A stretch of DNA of 33,393 nt from Solirubrobacteraceae bacterium (GTDB lineage: Bacteria; Actinomycetota; Thermoleophilia; Solirubrobacterales; Solirubrobacteraceae), in the NCBI GenBank assembly GCA_016463765.1, contig JAEMQS010000036.1:1-33393 (forward strand), given 5' to 3'. Below are positions 27,337 to 33,393 of the stretch, piece after piece. The notes under the pieces were generated by a model. The model was not told the origin of the DNA. It did not search any database and was given only the letters and a program-made list of their open reading frames with translations. The translations under genes and the position numbers were made by a program. The first letter of the stretch is position 1, and every line of letters begins with the position of its first letter.

Positions 27337-27358
27337 TTGAGGTCAGATTCAAGTTTAT
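27337..27358 (-). promoter_or_regulatory. Operator-like TTGA-N8-TCAA motif and promoter of the catabolic operon
   Basis: Reading leftward, the site is AACTTGAATCTGACCTCA, matching AACTTGAnnnnGAnnTCA shared with both promoters near 31.2-31.3 kb. The dyad TTGA-N8-TCAA occupies 27337-27352. Two promoter readings are possible. One uses TAAACT (27358-27353) as -10, placing transcription start inside the dyad and keeping the GGAG ribosome site in the mRNA. The other uses TTGAAT (27352-27347) as -35 and TAGACA (27329-27324) as -10, which would start downstream of the ribosome site and is less comfortable. Confidence 0.6.
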
Positions 27359-27368
27359 CGCGAACGAG

Positions 27369-27413
27369 TCGCCGGGCGCCGGCAGGAGGAGGGAGAAACC
27401 CGGCGCCCGGCGA
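27369..27413 (-). terminator. Strong hairpin ending the ABC importer operon
   Basis: A perfect 14-bp GC-rich stem (27369-27382 with 27400-27413) with a 17-nt loop begins 9 nt after the permease stop codon. No U-tract follows. It separates the importer operon from the catabolic operon running in the same direction, which then has its own operator-like site. Confidence 0.8.
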
Positions 27414-27422
27414 TCGTCCGCG

Positions 27423-28412
27423 TCAGCCCGCACGTCGGCGCGCCACCGTGGCGACGCCGACACCGAGGATCAGCAGGGTGCCCTGGAACAGGTACTGCCA
27501 GTAGGTGCCCAGGCCGATGAGCGCGATGGCGTTGAAGCCGACCGACACGGTCACCACGCCGATGATCGTGCCGATGATGTGGAACTGGCCGTCGCGCAGG
27601 ACCGCGGAACCGAAGAAGGCCGCCGCGAACGCGTTGAGCAGGTAGCCGTCGCCGCCGTTGACCGACGCGTTGCCGGTCCGGGACGCCAGCAGCACGCCGG
27701 TCAGCGCGGCGCACATGCCGCAGATGATGAAGACGATGACCCGGATGCGGTCGACGCGGATGCCCGAGAGTCGCGCGGCCACCGGGTTCCCGCCGACGGC
27801 CTGCATCGACTGCCCGAGCACGGTCCGGTTCAGCACCACCCAGAGGATCGCGGCGAGCACGATCATCATGTAGACGGGGTAGGGGATGCCGAGGAAGCGG
27901 CCGAGCGTGATGTCGATGAACGCCTCCTCGCCGACGCTCACGGGCAGGCCGCCCGCGATGGCGTAGTTGATGCCGACGACCACGGTGCCGACACCGAGCG
28001 TCGCGACCAGCGCGTTGACGCCGAGCCCCGTCACGACAAGCCCGTTGACGAGGCCGATGACCGCGCCGCCGAGGATCGCCAGCGCGAAGGCGACGGGGAT
28101 CGAGGCGCCGGAGTCGACCATGAGCGTGCACGCGACGATGCCCGCGAGGCTGGCGTTGTAGCCGATGCTCAGGTCGAACTCACCGGCGACGAGCGGGAAC
28201 GTGAGGCCCATCGCGATGATGGCGGCCAGCGCGCTCTGGTTGAGGATGTTGATGGCGTTGTCGCGGGTGGCGAACGTGTCGGGCTCGAGCGTCGCGACCA
28301 CGACGATCATGAGGCCGAGCACGAGCAGCGCGCCGTAGCGGCCGAAGAACTTCCAGGCGTCAAAGCTGCGCCCGGAGGTCCGCAGCCCCGCGTCGATCGG
28401 GATGTTGGTCAT
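27423..28412 (-). CDS. Ribose-type ABC importer permease (RbsC-like)
   Basis: A 329-residue inner-membrane permease of the carbohydrate uptake class 2 family. It has about 8-10 hydrophobic segments, beginning near residue 25. The conserved MGLTFPLVAGEFDLSIGYN segment sits early. The EAA-like cytoplasmic loop VGGNPVAARLSGIRVDRIRV, which docks to the ATPase, is near 215-235, and a GDGYLLNAFAAAFFGS motif follows. Its ATG overlaps the ATPase stop by 4 nt (ATGA), so the two are translated together. A strong hairpin follows. One permease gene is normal for this class, as it forms a homodimer. The cargo need not be a sugar. Confidence 0.92.
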   Translation of the reverse strand: MTNIPIDAGLRTSGRSFDAWKFFGRYGALLVLGLMIVVVATLEPDTFATRDNAINILNQSALAAIIAMGLTFPLVAGEFDLSIGYNASLAGIVACTLMVDSGASIPVAFALAILGGAVIGLVNGLVVTGLGVNALVATLGVGTVVVGINYAIAGGLPVSVGEEAFIDITLGRFLGIPYPVYMMIVLAAILWVVLNRTVLGQSMQAVGGNPVAARLSGIRVDRIRVIVFIICGMCAALTGVLLASRTGNASVNGGDGYLLNAFAAAFFGSAVLRDGQFHIIGTIIGVVTVSVGFNAIALIGLGTYWQYLFQGTLLILGVGVATVARRRAG

Positions 28413-29986
28413 GCCTGCTTCTCCTCCGGGACGGCGTAACAGAGTGAGGTGAGGTGGTCCTTCGTCGCGTGGGCGCCGTCGACGATGTCGACGACTCGGC
28501 CCTCGCGCATGACGGCGACGCGATCACAGATCGCGAGCTCTTCGAAGTCGCTGGAGATGAGGACGATCGCGGCGCCGGCGTGGGCCAGCTCGCGGATGAT
28601 CCCGTAGAGCTCCCCGCGCGCCCCGACGTCGACGCCGACGGTCGGCTCGTCAAGGATCAGCAGCTTCGGCGCGGCGCGGACGTACTTGCTGACCACGACC
28701 TTCTGCTGGTTGCCGCCGGACAGGTCGCCGACCAGCTGGTCGACCGAGCTGACCTTGATGCCGAAGCGCTCGACCATCTCCTTCGCGGTCGCGCGCATCC
28801 GGCCCGGGCTCAGCAGCCGGGTGGTCGGCTGGCGATCGTCGTGCATCGTCGCCAGCGCGATGTTGCGCGCCACGGACTCCTGCAGCAGCAGCCCCTCCGA
28901 CCGGCGCTCCTCGGGCACGAGGGCGACACCGCGGCGGATCGCGTCGTACGGCGACCGCGGGCTGAAGTCCTTGCCGTCGAGCTGCATGGCGCCACCGGTC
29001 GGGCTGTCTGCGCCGAACATCAGGCGGGCGAGCTCGGTCCGGCCCGATCCCACGAGGCCGGCGACGCCGAGGATCTCCCTGGGATGGATGTCGAGGTCGA
29101 CGCCGTGGACGCGCGGCTCGCGGGCGAGGCCGCGGACGGTCAGCACCGGCTCGCTGTGCAGGTGGCGCTCGACGGCCTCCTCCGGCGGCGGCGCGAGGTC
29201 GGTGACCTCGCGGCCGATGATCTCGCGGGTCAGCCGGTCGCGGTCGATCTCGTCGGCGACGAACGTGCCGACCATCCGGCCGTTGCGCAGGACGGTGACG
29301 TCGCGGGAGACGTGCAGCACCTCGTCCAGGCGGTGCGAGATGTAGAGGACGCCGACGCCGCTCTTCGTCAGGTCGGCGATCACCGAGAAGAGGCGCTCGG
29401 CCTCCTCCTCAGTGAAGGACGCGGTCGGCTCGTCCATCGCGATGACGCGGGCCTCGCGCATGAGCGAGCGGCCCAGCGAGATCATCCAGCGCTCGGAGAC
29501 CGTGAGCCGTTCGACCTCGGTGTCGAGCGGGACGCCGCCGCCGAGCCCCTCGATGACCTCGACCGCGCGGCGCCGCGCCGCGCGGCGGTCCAGGAAACCG
29601 GTCCGGGAACCGCCCTCGTACCCGAGGGCCATGTTCTGCAGGCCCGTGAACTTCGGGACGAGGTTCAGCTCCTGGTGGATGAAGTTCAGGCCCAGGCGCG
29701 TGGCGTCCTGGGGGGAGTCGATCGACACGTCCTCGCCGGCGACGCGGATCGTGCCGGCGTCGGCGGTCTCCACGCCGGCGAGGATCCGCACGAGCGTCGA
29801 CTTGCCCGCGCCGTTGGCCCCGCAGAGGGCGAGGACGTCGCCGGCGCCGAGCGTGATCGAGACGTCGTCGAGGGCGCGGGCGCCGCCGAAGGACTTCGAG
29901 ATGCCGCGCATCTCGACGATGGGCGGTCCGGCGGGGGCGACGCCGTTGCCGGCGGCCTGCGGAGTGGTGGTCTCAGTCGCGCGCAT
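28409..29986 (-). CDS. Ribose-type ABC importer, double ATPase (RbsA-like)
   Basis: A 525-residue protein with two fused ABC domains, as in RbsA/MglA/XylG. Domain 1 has Walker A CGANGAGKST (56-65), Walker B VIAMDEPTAS and a degenerate signature (LTVSERWMISLGR). Domain 2 has the typically degenerate Walker A GLVGSGRTEL, an intact signature LSGGNQQKVVVSKYV and Walker B LLILDEPTVGVDVG. This asymmetry, with one functional site, is normal in the family. The N-terminal 20 residues are a poorly conserved lead. It lies 71 nt downstream of the binding-protein gene, across a stable stem-loop, and overlaps the permease gene by 4 nt. Confidence 0.93.
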   Translation of the reverse strand: MRATETTTPQAAGNGVAPAGPPIVEMRGISKSFGGARALDDVSITLGAGDVLALCGANGAGKSTLVRILAGVETADAGTIRVAGEDVSIDSPQDATRLGLNFIHQELNLVPKFTGLQNMALGYEGGSRTGFLDRRAARRRAVEVIEGLGGGVPLDTEVERLTVSERWMISLGRSLMREARVIAMDEPTASFTEEEAERLFSVIADLTKSGVGVLYISHRLDEVLHVSRDVTVLRNGRMVGTFVADEIDRDRLTREIIGREVTDLAPPPEEAVERHLHSEPVLTVRGLAREPRVHGVDLDIHPREILGVAGLVGSGRTELARLMFGADSPTGGAMQLDGKDFSPRSPYDAIRRGVALVPEERRSEGLLLQESVARNIALATMHDDRQPTTRLLSPGRMRATAKEMVERFGIKVSSVDQLVGDLSGGNQQKVVVSKYVRAAPKLLILDEPTVGVDVGARGELYGIIRELAHAGAAIVLISSDFEELAICDRVAVMREGRVVDIVDGAHATKDHLTSLCYAVPEEKQA

Positions 29987-30005
29987 GTGAGCTCCGGGAT
30001 CGGGG

Positions 30006-30041
30006 GGAGCCGCGCCCGCGGGTGAACGGGGGCGCGGCTCC
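30006..30041 (-). terminator. Intercistronic stem-loop between binding protein and ATPase genes
   Basis: A perfect 12-bp stem (30006-30017 with 30030-30041) with a 12-nt loop starts 16 nt past the binding-protein stop and ends 19 nt before the ATPase start. In many binding-protein-dependent importers such a structure lets more binding protein than ATPase and permease be made, by partial termination or by protecting the upstream mRNA from 3' decay. Confidence 0.65.
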
Positions 30042-30057
30042 GGGTCCGGGTGTGGGA

Positions 30058-31044
30058 CTAGAGGCCCTTCAGGGCGTCGGGGTTCTCCTCGACGAACGCG
30101 TCCACGTTCTCCGGGGTGATCAGGTCACTCGGGATCGGCACGTCCTCCGGCTCGGCGTCGACGCCGGCCTCGACGACCTTGCCGGTGTTCTCGGCGATCT
30201 GCTGACCGGCCTCGAAGACCTTGAGGTAGACGGTGCCGTCCATGTCGCCGTCCTGGATGGCCTTGACCGCGCCGGGCTGACCGTTGACGCCGTAGACCTT
30301 CACGCCCTCGCGGTTGCCCTGCTTGATCGCGGCGATCGCGCCGAGCGCCGGGTCATCGAAGCAGCCCCAGACGGCGAGGCCGTCACCGACGTCGGGGTTC
30401 TTCGCCAGCCACGCCTGGGTGAACTGGGTGGACGCCTCGACCTGGCCGGGGATCGGGACCTCGTTGCGGGTCTGCTGGATCTCCGTGGCGCCGATGGCGG
30501 CGTCGAGCGCCTTCTCGCGGCCGATGCACGGCAGGCCGCTCTTGTAGCCCAGGGCGAGGAGCTTGCCCTTGCCACCGGTGTCCTTGACGAGCTGGTCGGC
30601 GACCATCTTGCCCTGCGGCTCGCCGGCGTCGTAGTTGACCTGCACGCCGTCGGCGGTCCCGCCGGACAGCGAGACGACCGGGATGCCGGCGGCCTTCGCC
30701 GCACGGACGCCCGCGGTCATGGCGTCACTGGGGAAGACCGTCACGACGAGCATGTCGACGTTCTTCTGGACCAGGTCCTGCATGGCGGCGACGGCCTTGT
30801 CGGTCGACCCCTGCGGGTCGACGCTCGTGACCTCGTAGCCCTTCTCCTTGGCCGTCGCCTTGATGCCGGCGATGGCCTGCTCGGACGTCTGATCGGCGGC
30901 GGAGAAGCCGACGATCCCGATCGAGTACTTCTCGTCGGACGCGCTCGTGGAGGCGCTCTCGCCATCTCCATCGTCGCTGCCGCAACCTGCCGCGAGCACG
31001 CTGGCGGCTGCCAGGGCGACGGCGCCGATCATGCGAAGACGCAT
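30058..31044 (-). CDS. Ribose-type ABC importer substrate-binding lipoprotein
   Basis: A 328-residue lipoprotein of the periplasmic-binding-protein type 1 fold. ATG 31044 is chosen because GGAGGAGAGG precedes it and a lipoprotein signal follows: basic start, Ala-rich core, and lipobox LAAGC with Cys21 as the lipidated residue. A Ser/Asp/Gly linker (22-38) leads to the binding domain starting IGIVGFSAADQTSEQAIAG. The hinge and ligand features of the ribose family are visible (MLVVTVFPSDAMTAGVRAAK, GIPVVSLSGG, WGCFDDPALGAIAAIKQ, VYGVNGQPGAVKAI). Two cysteines in the mature domain (PCIGRE and WGCFDD) are unusual and might pair. The ligand cannot be read. Shared regulation with a beta-oxidation-like operon argues for a non-sugar or modified-sugar cargo (inference). 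Confidence 0.92.
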   Translation of the reverse strand: MRLRMIGAVALAAASVLAAGCGSDDGDGESASTSASDEKYSIGIVGFSAADQTSEQAIAGIKATAKEKGYEVTSVDPQGSTDKAVAAMQDLVQKNVDMLVVTVFPSDAMTAGVRAAKAAGIPVVSLSGGTADGVQVNYDAGEPQGKMVADQLVKDTGGKGKLLALGYKSGLPCIGREKALDAAIGATEIQQTRNEVPIPGQVEASTQFTQAWLAKNPDVGDGLAVWGCFDDPALGAIAAIKQGNREGVKVYGVNGQPGAVKAIQDGDMDGTVYLKVFEAGQQIAENTGKVVEAGVDAEPEDVPIPSDLITPENVDAFVEENPDALKGL

Positions 31045-31112
31045 AGATCCTCTCCTCCCGGGCACAGACCCGCGGCACGCGGAGAACCCGCGATGCGGCA
31101 GCGCCCGATCGT

Positions 31113-31175
31113 GCCGGCCCTGGGGTGGGGCCGGCGGTTTCTCTCCTCCGGCTGCCCTCACCGCCGAAGCGGTGA
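31113..31175 (-). other. Structured 5' leader of the ABC importer mRNA
   Basis: The predicted transcript starts near 31184 and has a 140-nt untranslated leader. It contains two stable hairpins. One has a 7-bp stem with a UUCG-type loop (31158-31175). The other has an 8-bp stem with a 7-nt loop (31113-31120 with 31128-31135). No coding frame or known riboswitch consensus is evident to me. The structures may stabilise the message or form an attenuator. Confidence 0.45.
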
Positions 31176-31190
31176 TCGCAGCACTCCACG

Positions 31191-31232
31191 AGTATGTCCT
31201 GATGTTGAATTCGATGTCAAGTTAGAACCGTG
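31191..31232 (-). promoter_or_regulatory. Leftward promoter and operator-like repeat for the ABC importer
   Basis: Leftward, a perfect TTGACA (31220-31215) lies 18 nt from CATACT (31196-31191), with transcription start at about 31184. The -35 box is inside AACTTGACATCGAATTCA, one of three copies of the shared motif, and inside the 27-bp repeat arm 31206-31232. Confidence 0.65.
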
Positions 31233-31304
31233 TTGTCTCGGAATGTACCTGCAAATTACGAAAAAAGATGTTCTGGCCACGGTACGAACTTGACGTCGAA
31301 CTCA
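31206..31304. repeat. 27-bp inverted repeat framing a 45-bp AT-rich core
   Basis: Arm 1 (31206-31232) and arm 2 (31278-31304), read on opposite strands, agree at 23 of 27 positions, with an unbroken 8-base block GTCAAGTT and a 6-base block ACCGTG. Between them are 45 bases that are unusually A-rich for this window (around 31253-31268). Each arm contains the -35 box of an outward-facing promoter. There is no transposase and no target duplication, so a regulatory duplication is the better reading. Confidence 0.8.
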
Positions 31305-31318
31305 TGTTGCTCCATCGT
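31278..31318 (+). promoter_or_regulatory. Rightward promoter and operator-like repeat for the hydrolase gene
   Basis: TTGACG (31290-31295), 17 nt, then CATCGT (31313-31318), with start of transcription at about 31325, leaves a 20-nt leader that includes the GAGGAG ribosome site (31334-31339). The -35 box lies inside AACTTGACGTCGAACTCA, the second copy of the shared motif, within repeat arm 31278-31304. Confidence 0.6.
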
Positions 31319-31344
31319 CGAGTGCCCCACCCTGAGGAGCTCGC

Positions 31345-32154
31345 ATGCCGACCATCTCCGTCAACGGCACGACCCTGCACTACCTCGACGAAGGACCCCG
31401 GGACGCCCCGGCGATCGTCTTCAGCCCGTCGATGTTCTTCGACGGCCGGATGTTCGCCGCGCAGGCCGAGGCGTTCTCCGACCGCTACCGCGTGATCCGC
31501 TACGACCACCGCGGTCAGGGCGAGAGCGCCCGGCACCCGCGCGAGCAGCTGGACATGGACACGCTCACCGACGACGTGGCCGCGATGATCGAGTCGCTCG
31601 GCATCGCGCCGGTGACGTTCGTCGGCAACTCGATGGGCGGCTTCGTCGGGCTGCGTCTGGCCGCGCGCCGGCCGGAGCTTGTCCGCTCACTCGTCGCGAT
31701 GGGGACGAGCGCCGACGTCGAGGAGCAGGCCGAGGCGATGGACGAGCTCATCGCGGCGCTGTCCGAGCACGGCATGGAGCCGGTGCTCGACGGCGTCCTG
31801 CAGTTCATGATGGGCGACACCACGCTGACCGACCCGTCACGCGCCGAGATCCTCGCCGACGTCACCGCGATGCTCCGCAGCCGCACGCCCGAGTACGCCG
31901 ACGCGGCGTGGCACATCGCCCACCGCAAGGGCATTCTCGACGAGCTGCCCGGCATCACGGTCCCGGTGCTCGTCGTGGCTGGGACCGAGGACCACACGTA
32001 CCCGCCGCCGAAGTCCCGGCAGATCGCGGAGCTGATCCCCGGGGCGCGGCTGGAGTACATGGAGCGCACCGGCCACGTGCACGCGAAGGAGAACCCGGAG
32101 GCGGTCAACGCGCTGCTGGAGCAGCACCTGGCCGCCCTGCCCGCGGCGGTCTGA
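31345..32154 (+). CDS. Alpha/beta hydrolase (lactonase/esterase-like)
   Basis: A 269-residue alpha/beta-hydrolase-fold enzyme. The oxyanion and nucleophile features are clear: YDHRGQGESARHP, the nucleophile elbow GNSMGG with Ser96, an acidic residue in VAGTEDHTYPP, and a His in the GHVHAKENPEAV segment. The overall pattern resembles 3-oxoadipate enol-lactonase (PcaD) and related ester or lactone hydrolases. The HG oxyanion motif is replaced by FSPSMFFDGRMF. ATG 31345 has GAGGAG 5 nt upstream. It is divergent from the ABC importer operon and its promoter carries the same repeat, so the enzyme probably makes the first cytoplasmic cut of the imported compound. A lactone or ester substrate is inferred. 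Confidence 0.9.
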   Translation: MPTISVNGTTLHYLDEGPRDAPAIVFSPSMFFDGRMFAAQAEAFSDRYRVIRYDHRGQGESARHPREQLDMDTLTDDVAAMIESLGIAPVTFVGNSMGGFVGLRLAARRPELVRSLVAMGTSADVEEQAEAMDELIAALSEHGMEPVLDGVLQFMMGDTTLTDPSRAEILADVTAMLRSRTPEYADAAWHIAHRKGILDELPGITVPVLVVAGTEDHTYPPPKSRQIAELIPGARLEYMERTGHVHAKENPEAVNALLEQHLAALPAAV

Positions 32155-32244
32155 GTCCGGAGCAGGCGCCGGCCAGCCCGACGTGCGCCGCGTGGGTGAC
32201 CTCGCCGCGCAGGCGGGCGCGGCCACACGCCATGGTGGGCCAGC

Positions 32245-33393
32245 CTACGCCTGCGGCTCGAGCCTGCGCCGCAGCAGCGAGCGCTCCGCGGGCGAGGGCG
32301 CGAGCTCGAGCGCCCGGGCGTCGGCCAGCCGGGCGGCGTCGGGGTCGCCCGCGCGGCGCAACAGCTCGGCGCGGGTGGCGTGCAACAGGTGGTAGCCGTC
32401 CAGCGCGCGCTCGAGGCCGGCGAGCTCGTCGAGCGCCGCCGCCGGGCCGTGCACCTCGGCGAGCGCGACCGCGCGGTTGAGACGCACGACCGGCGTGTCC
32501 TGCACGCCGACCAAGCGGTCGTAGAAGGCGAGGACGGTGGGCCAGTCGGTGGGGCCGTCGGCCAGGTGGGTGGCGACGATCGCGGCCTGCAGCACGTAGG
32601 GGCCGGGCGGGCCCAGGCGCGCCGCGCGGTCGACCAGCCGGCGGCCCTGCGCGATGGCCGCCGCGTCCCACCGCGCGCGGTCCTGGTCGGCGAGCAGCAC
32701 GAGCTCGCCGTCGGCGTCGGTGCGCGCCCCGCGCCGCGCGTCGTGGAGGGTCATGAGCGCCAGCAGGCCGAGCGCCTCGCGCTCGTCGGGCATGAGCGCG
32801 CAGAGGATCGACGCCAGGCGGATGGCCTCGGCGCACAGCTCCCGGCGCACAAGCGCGTCCCCGCTGGACGCGGCGTAGCCCTCGTTGAAGATCAGGTACA
32901 TGGTGGCGAGGACCGCGGGCAGCCGGTCGGGCAGCGCGGCGTCGCGCGGGACGGCGAAGGAGATGCCCGCGTCGCGCAGCTTGCGCTTGGCGCGCACGAC
33001 GCGCTGCTGCATCGTCGTCTCGGAGACCAGGAAGGCGCGGGCGACCTCCGGGGTCTGCAGTCCGCCGACGAGCCGCAGGGTCAGCCCCACCCGCGCCTCG
33101 AGGGCGAGCGCCGGGTGGCAGCAGGCGAAGATCAGCGCCAGGCGGTCGTCGGGGATGGGCATGGGGTCGTCGTCCTCCTCGCCGGGCACGGCCCGCTCGA
33201 GCTCGGCGGCCAGCACCGCCGCCTTGTCGGCGAAGCGCTTGACGCGCCGCAGGCGGTCGATCGCCTTGTTGCGCGCCGTCCGGGCGATCCAGGCGGCCGG
33301 CTCGTCCGGCACGCCGTCGCGCGGCCAGCGCTCGAGCGCGACGACGAAGGCCTCCTGGACCGCCTCCTCGGCCAGGTCGACGTCGCGCAGCAC
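32245..33393 (-). CDS. ECF42-type RNA polymerase sigma factor (DUF6596), 5' end missing
   Basis: At least 382 residues are visible; the gene runs off the right edge, so the true start and the beginning of sigma region 2 are outside. What remains includes the end of region 2 ([37 protein letters not shown]), region 4 ([38 protein letters not shown]), and then the long C-terminal extension typical of this group: [62 protein letters not shown] and helical TPR-like repeats to the end. In this group the extension is needed for activity, no classical anti-sigma exists, and a YCII/DGPF-domain protein is usually encoded next door. That partner would lie beyond 33393. Confidence 0.9.
   Translation of the reverse strand: MLRDVDLAEEAVQEAFVVALERWPRDGVPDEPAAWIARTARNKAIDRLRRVKRFADKAAVLAAELERAVPGEEDDDPMPIPDDRLALIFACCHPALALEARVGLTLRLVGGLQTPEVARAFLVSETTMQQRVVRAKRKLRDAGISFAVPRDAALPDRLPAVLATMYLIFNEGYAASSGDALVRRELCAEAIRLASILCALMPDEREALGLLALMTLHDARRGARTDADGELVLLADQDRARWDAAAIAQGRRLVDRAARLGPPGPYVLQAAIVATHLADGPTDWPTVLAFYDRLVGVQDTPVVRLNRAVALAEVHGPAAALDELAGLERALDGYHLLHATRAELLRRAGDPDAARLADARALELAPSPAERSLLRRRLEPQA

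Noticed and set aside
28454..31293. Long rightward open frames opposite the ABC importer genes
   Set aside because: Antisense shadows of RbsA-like and binding-protein genes, with no domain resemblance and biased composition.
31206..31304. The 27-bp inverted repeat as ends of a miniature insertion element
   Set aside because: Only 45 bp lie between the arms, there is no target-site duplication, and the arms carry outward promoters of sensible genes. A control region is a better explanation.

Overview
The window is about 33 kb of very GC-rich DNA, tightly packed with genes whose third codon positions are nearly all G or C. It looks like the chromosome of a high-GC Actinomycetota. The sigma factor fused to a zinc-finger anti-sigma module with an Ala/Arg-rich tail, the ECF42-type sigma factor and the general gene repertoire make class Thermoleophilia (Solirubrobacter/Conexibacter-like) my best guess. 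That placement is inference. I see no rRNA, tRNA, CRISPR array, transposase or phage gene.

Layout. (1) 1-6.1 kb: a YkcA/B-like GT39 membrane glycosyltransferase, a secreted protein of unknown function, a small DUF4177-like protein, a divergent TetR regulator of LmrA/YxaF type with a palindrome abutting its start codon, then an SRPBCC protein translationally coupled to a DHA2-type MFS exporter. (2) 6.1-10 kb: a secreted RTX-repeat protein, a YdhR-like small monooxygenase and a three-part regulator (STAND-like ATPase, GNAT-like middle, OmpR-type winged helix). (3) 10-14 kb: a divergent NmrA-like reductase/AraC pair, a luciferase-like flavin monooxygenase and a REC-HD-GYP cyclic-di-GMP phosphodiesterase. 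(4) 14-19.4 kb: the membrane-tethered-looking sigma/ZAS fusion, then a compact VOC-AraC-VOC-UvrA-like gene group that resembles drug or genotoxin resistance loci. (5) 19.4-27.3 kb: a small secreted BamE-like protein, then a seven-gene leftward catabolic operon (enoyl-CoA hydratase, ACAD11-like acyl-CoA dehydrogenase, two SDRs, APH-type kinase, MFS transporter, thiolase). (6) 27.4-32.2 kb: a leftward ribose-type ABC importer operon (binding lipoprotein, double ATPase, permease) and a divergent rightward alpha/beta hydrolase. (7) The window ends inside an ECF42-type sigma factor whose 5' end is cut off.

The most interesting signal is regulatory. The gap between the ABC importer operon and the hydrolase holds a 27-bp inverted repeat (23 of 27 positions identical), and each copy contains the -35 box of an outward-facing promoter. 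The core of this repeat, AACTTGAnnnnGAnnTCA (a TTGA-N8-TCAA dyad), occurs a third time just upstream of the seven-gene catabolic operon. This suggests one regulator controls importer, hydrolase and beta-oxidation-like operon as a single undescribed catabolic regulon. Inside the operon, a separate APH kinase and an ACAD11-like dehydrogenase correspond to the two domains fused in animal ACAD10/11 and to the LvaA/LvaC pair of Pseudomonas. This points to a 4-hydroxyacyl-CoA phosphorylation route, and a hydroxy acid or lactone substrate is a reasonable but untested guess.
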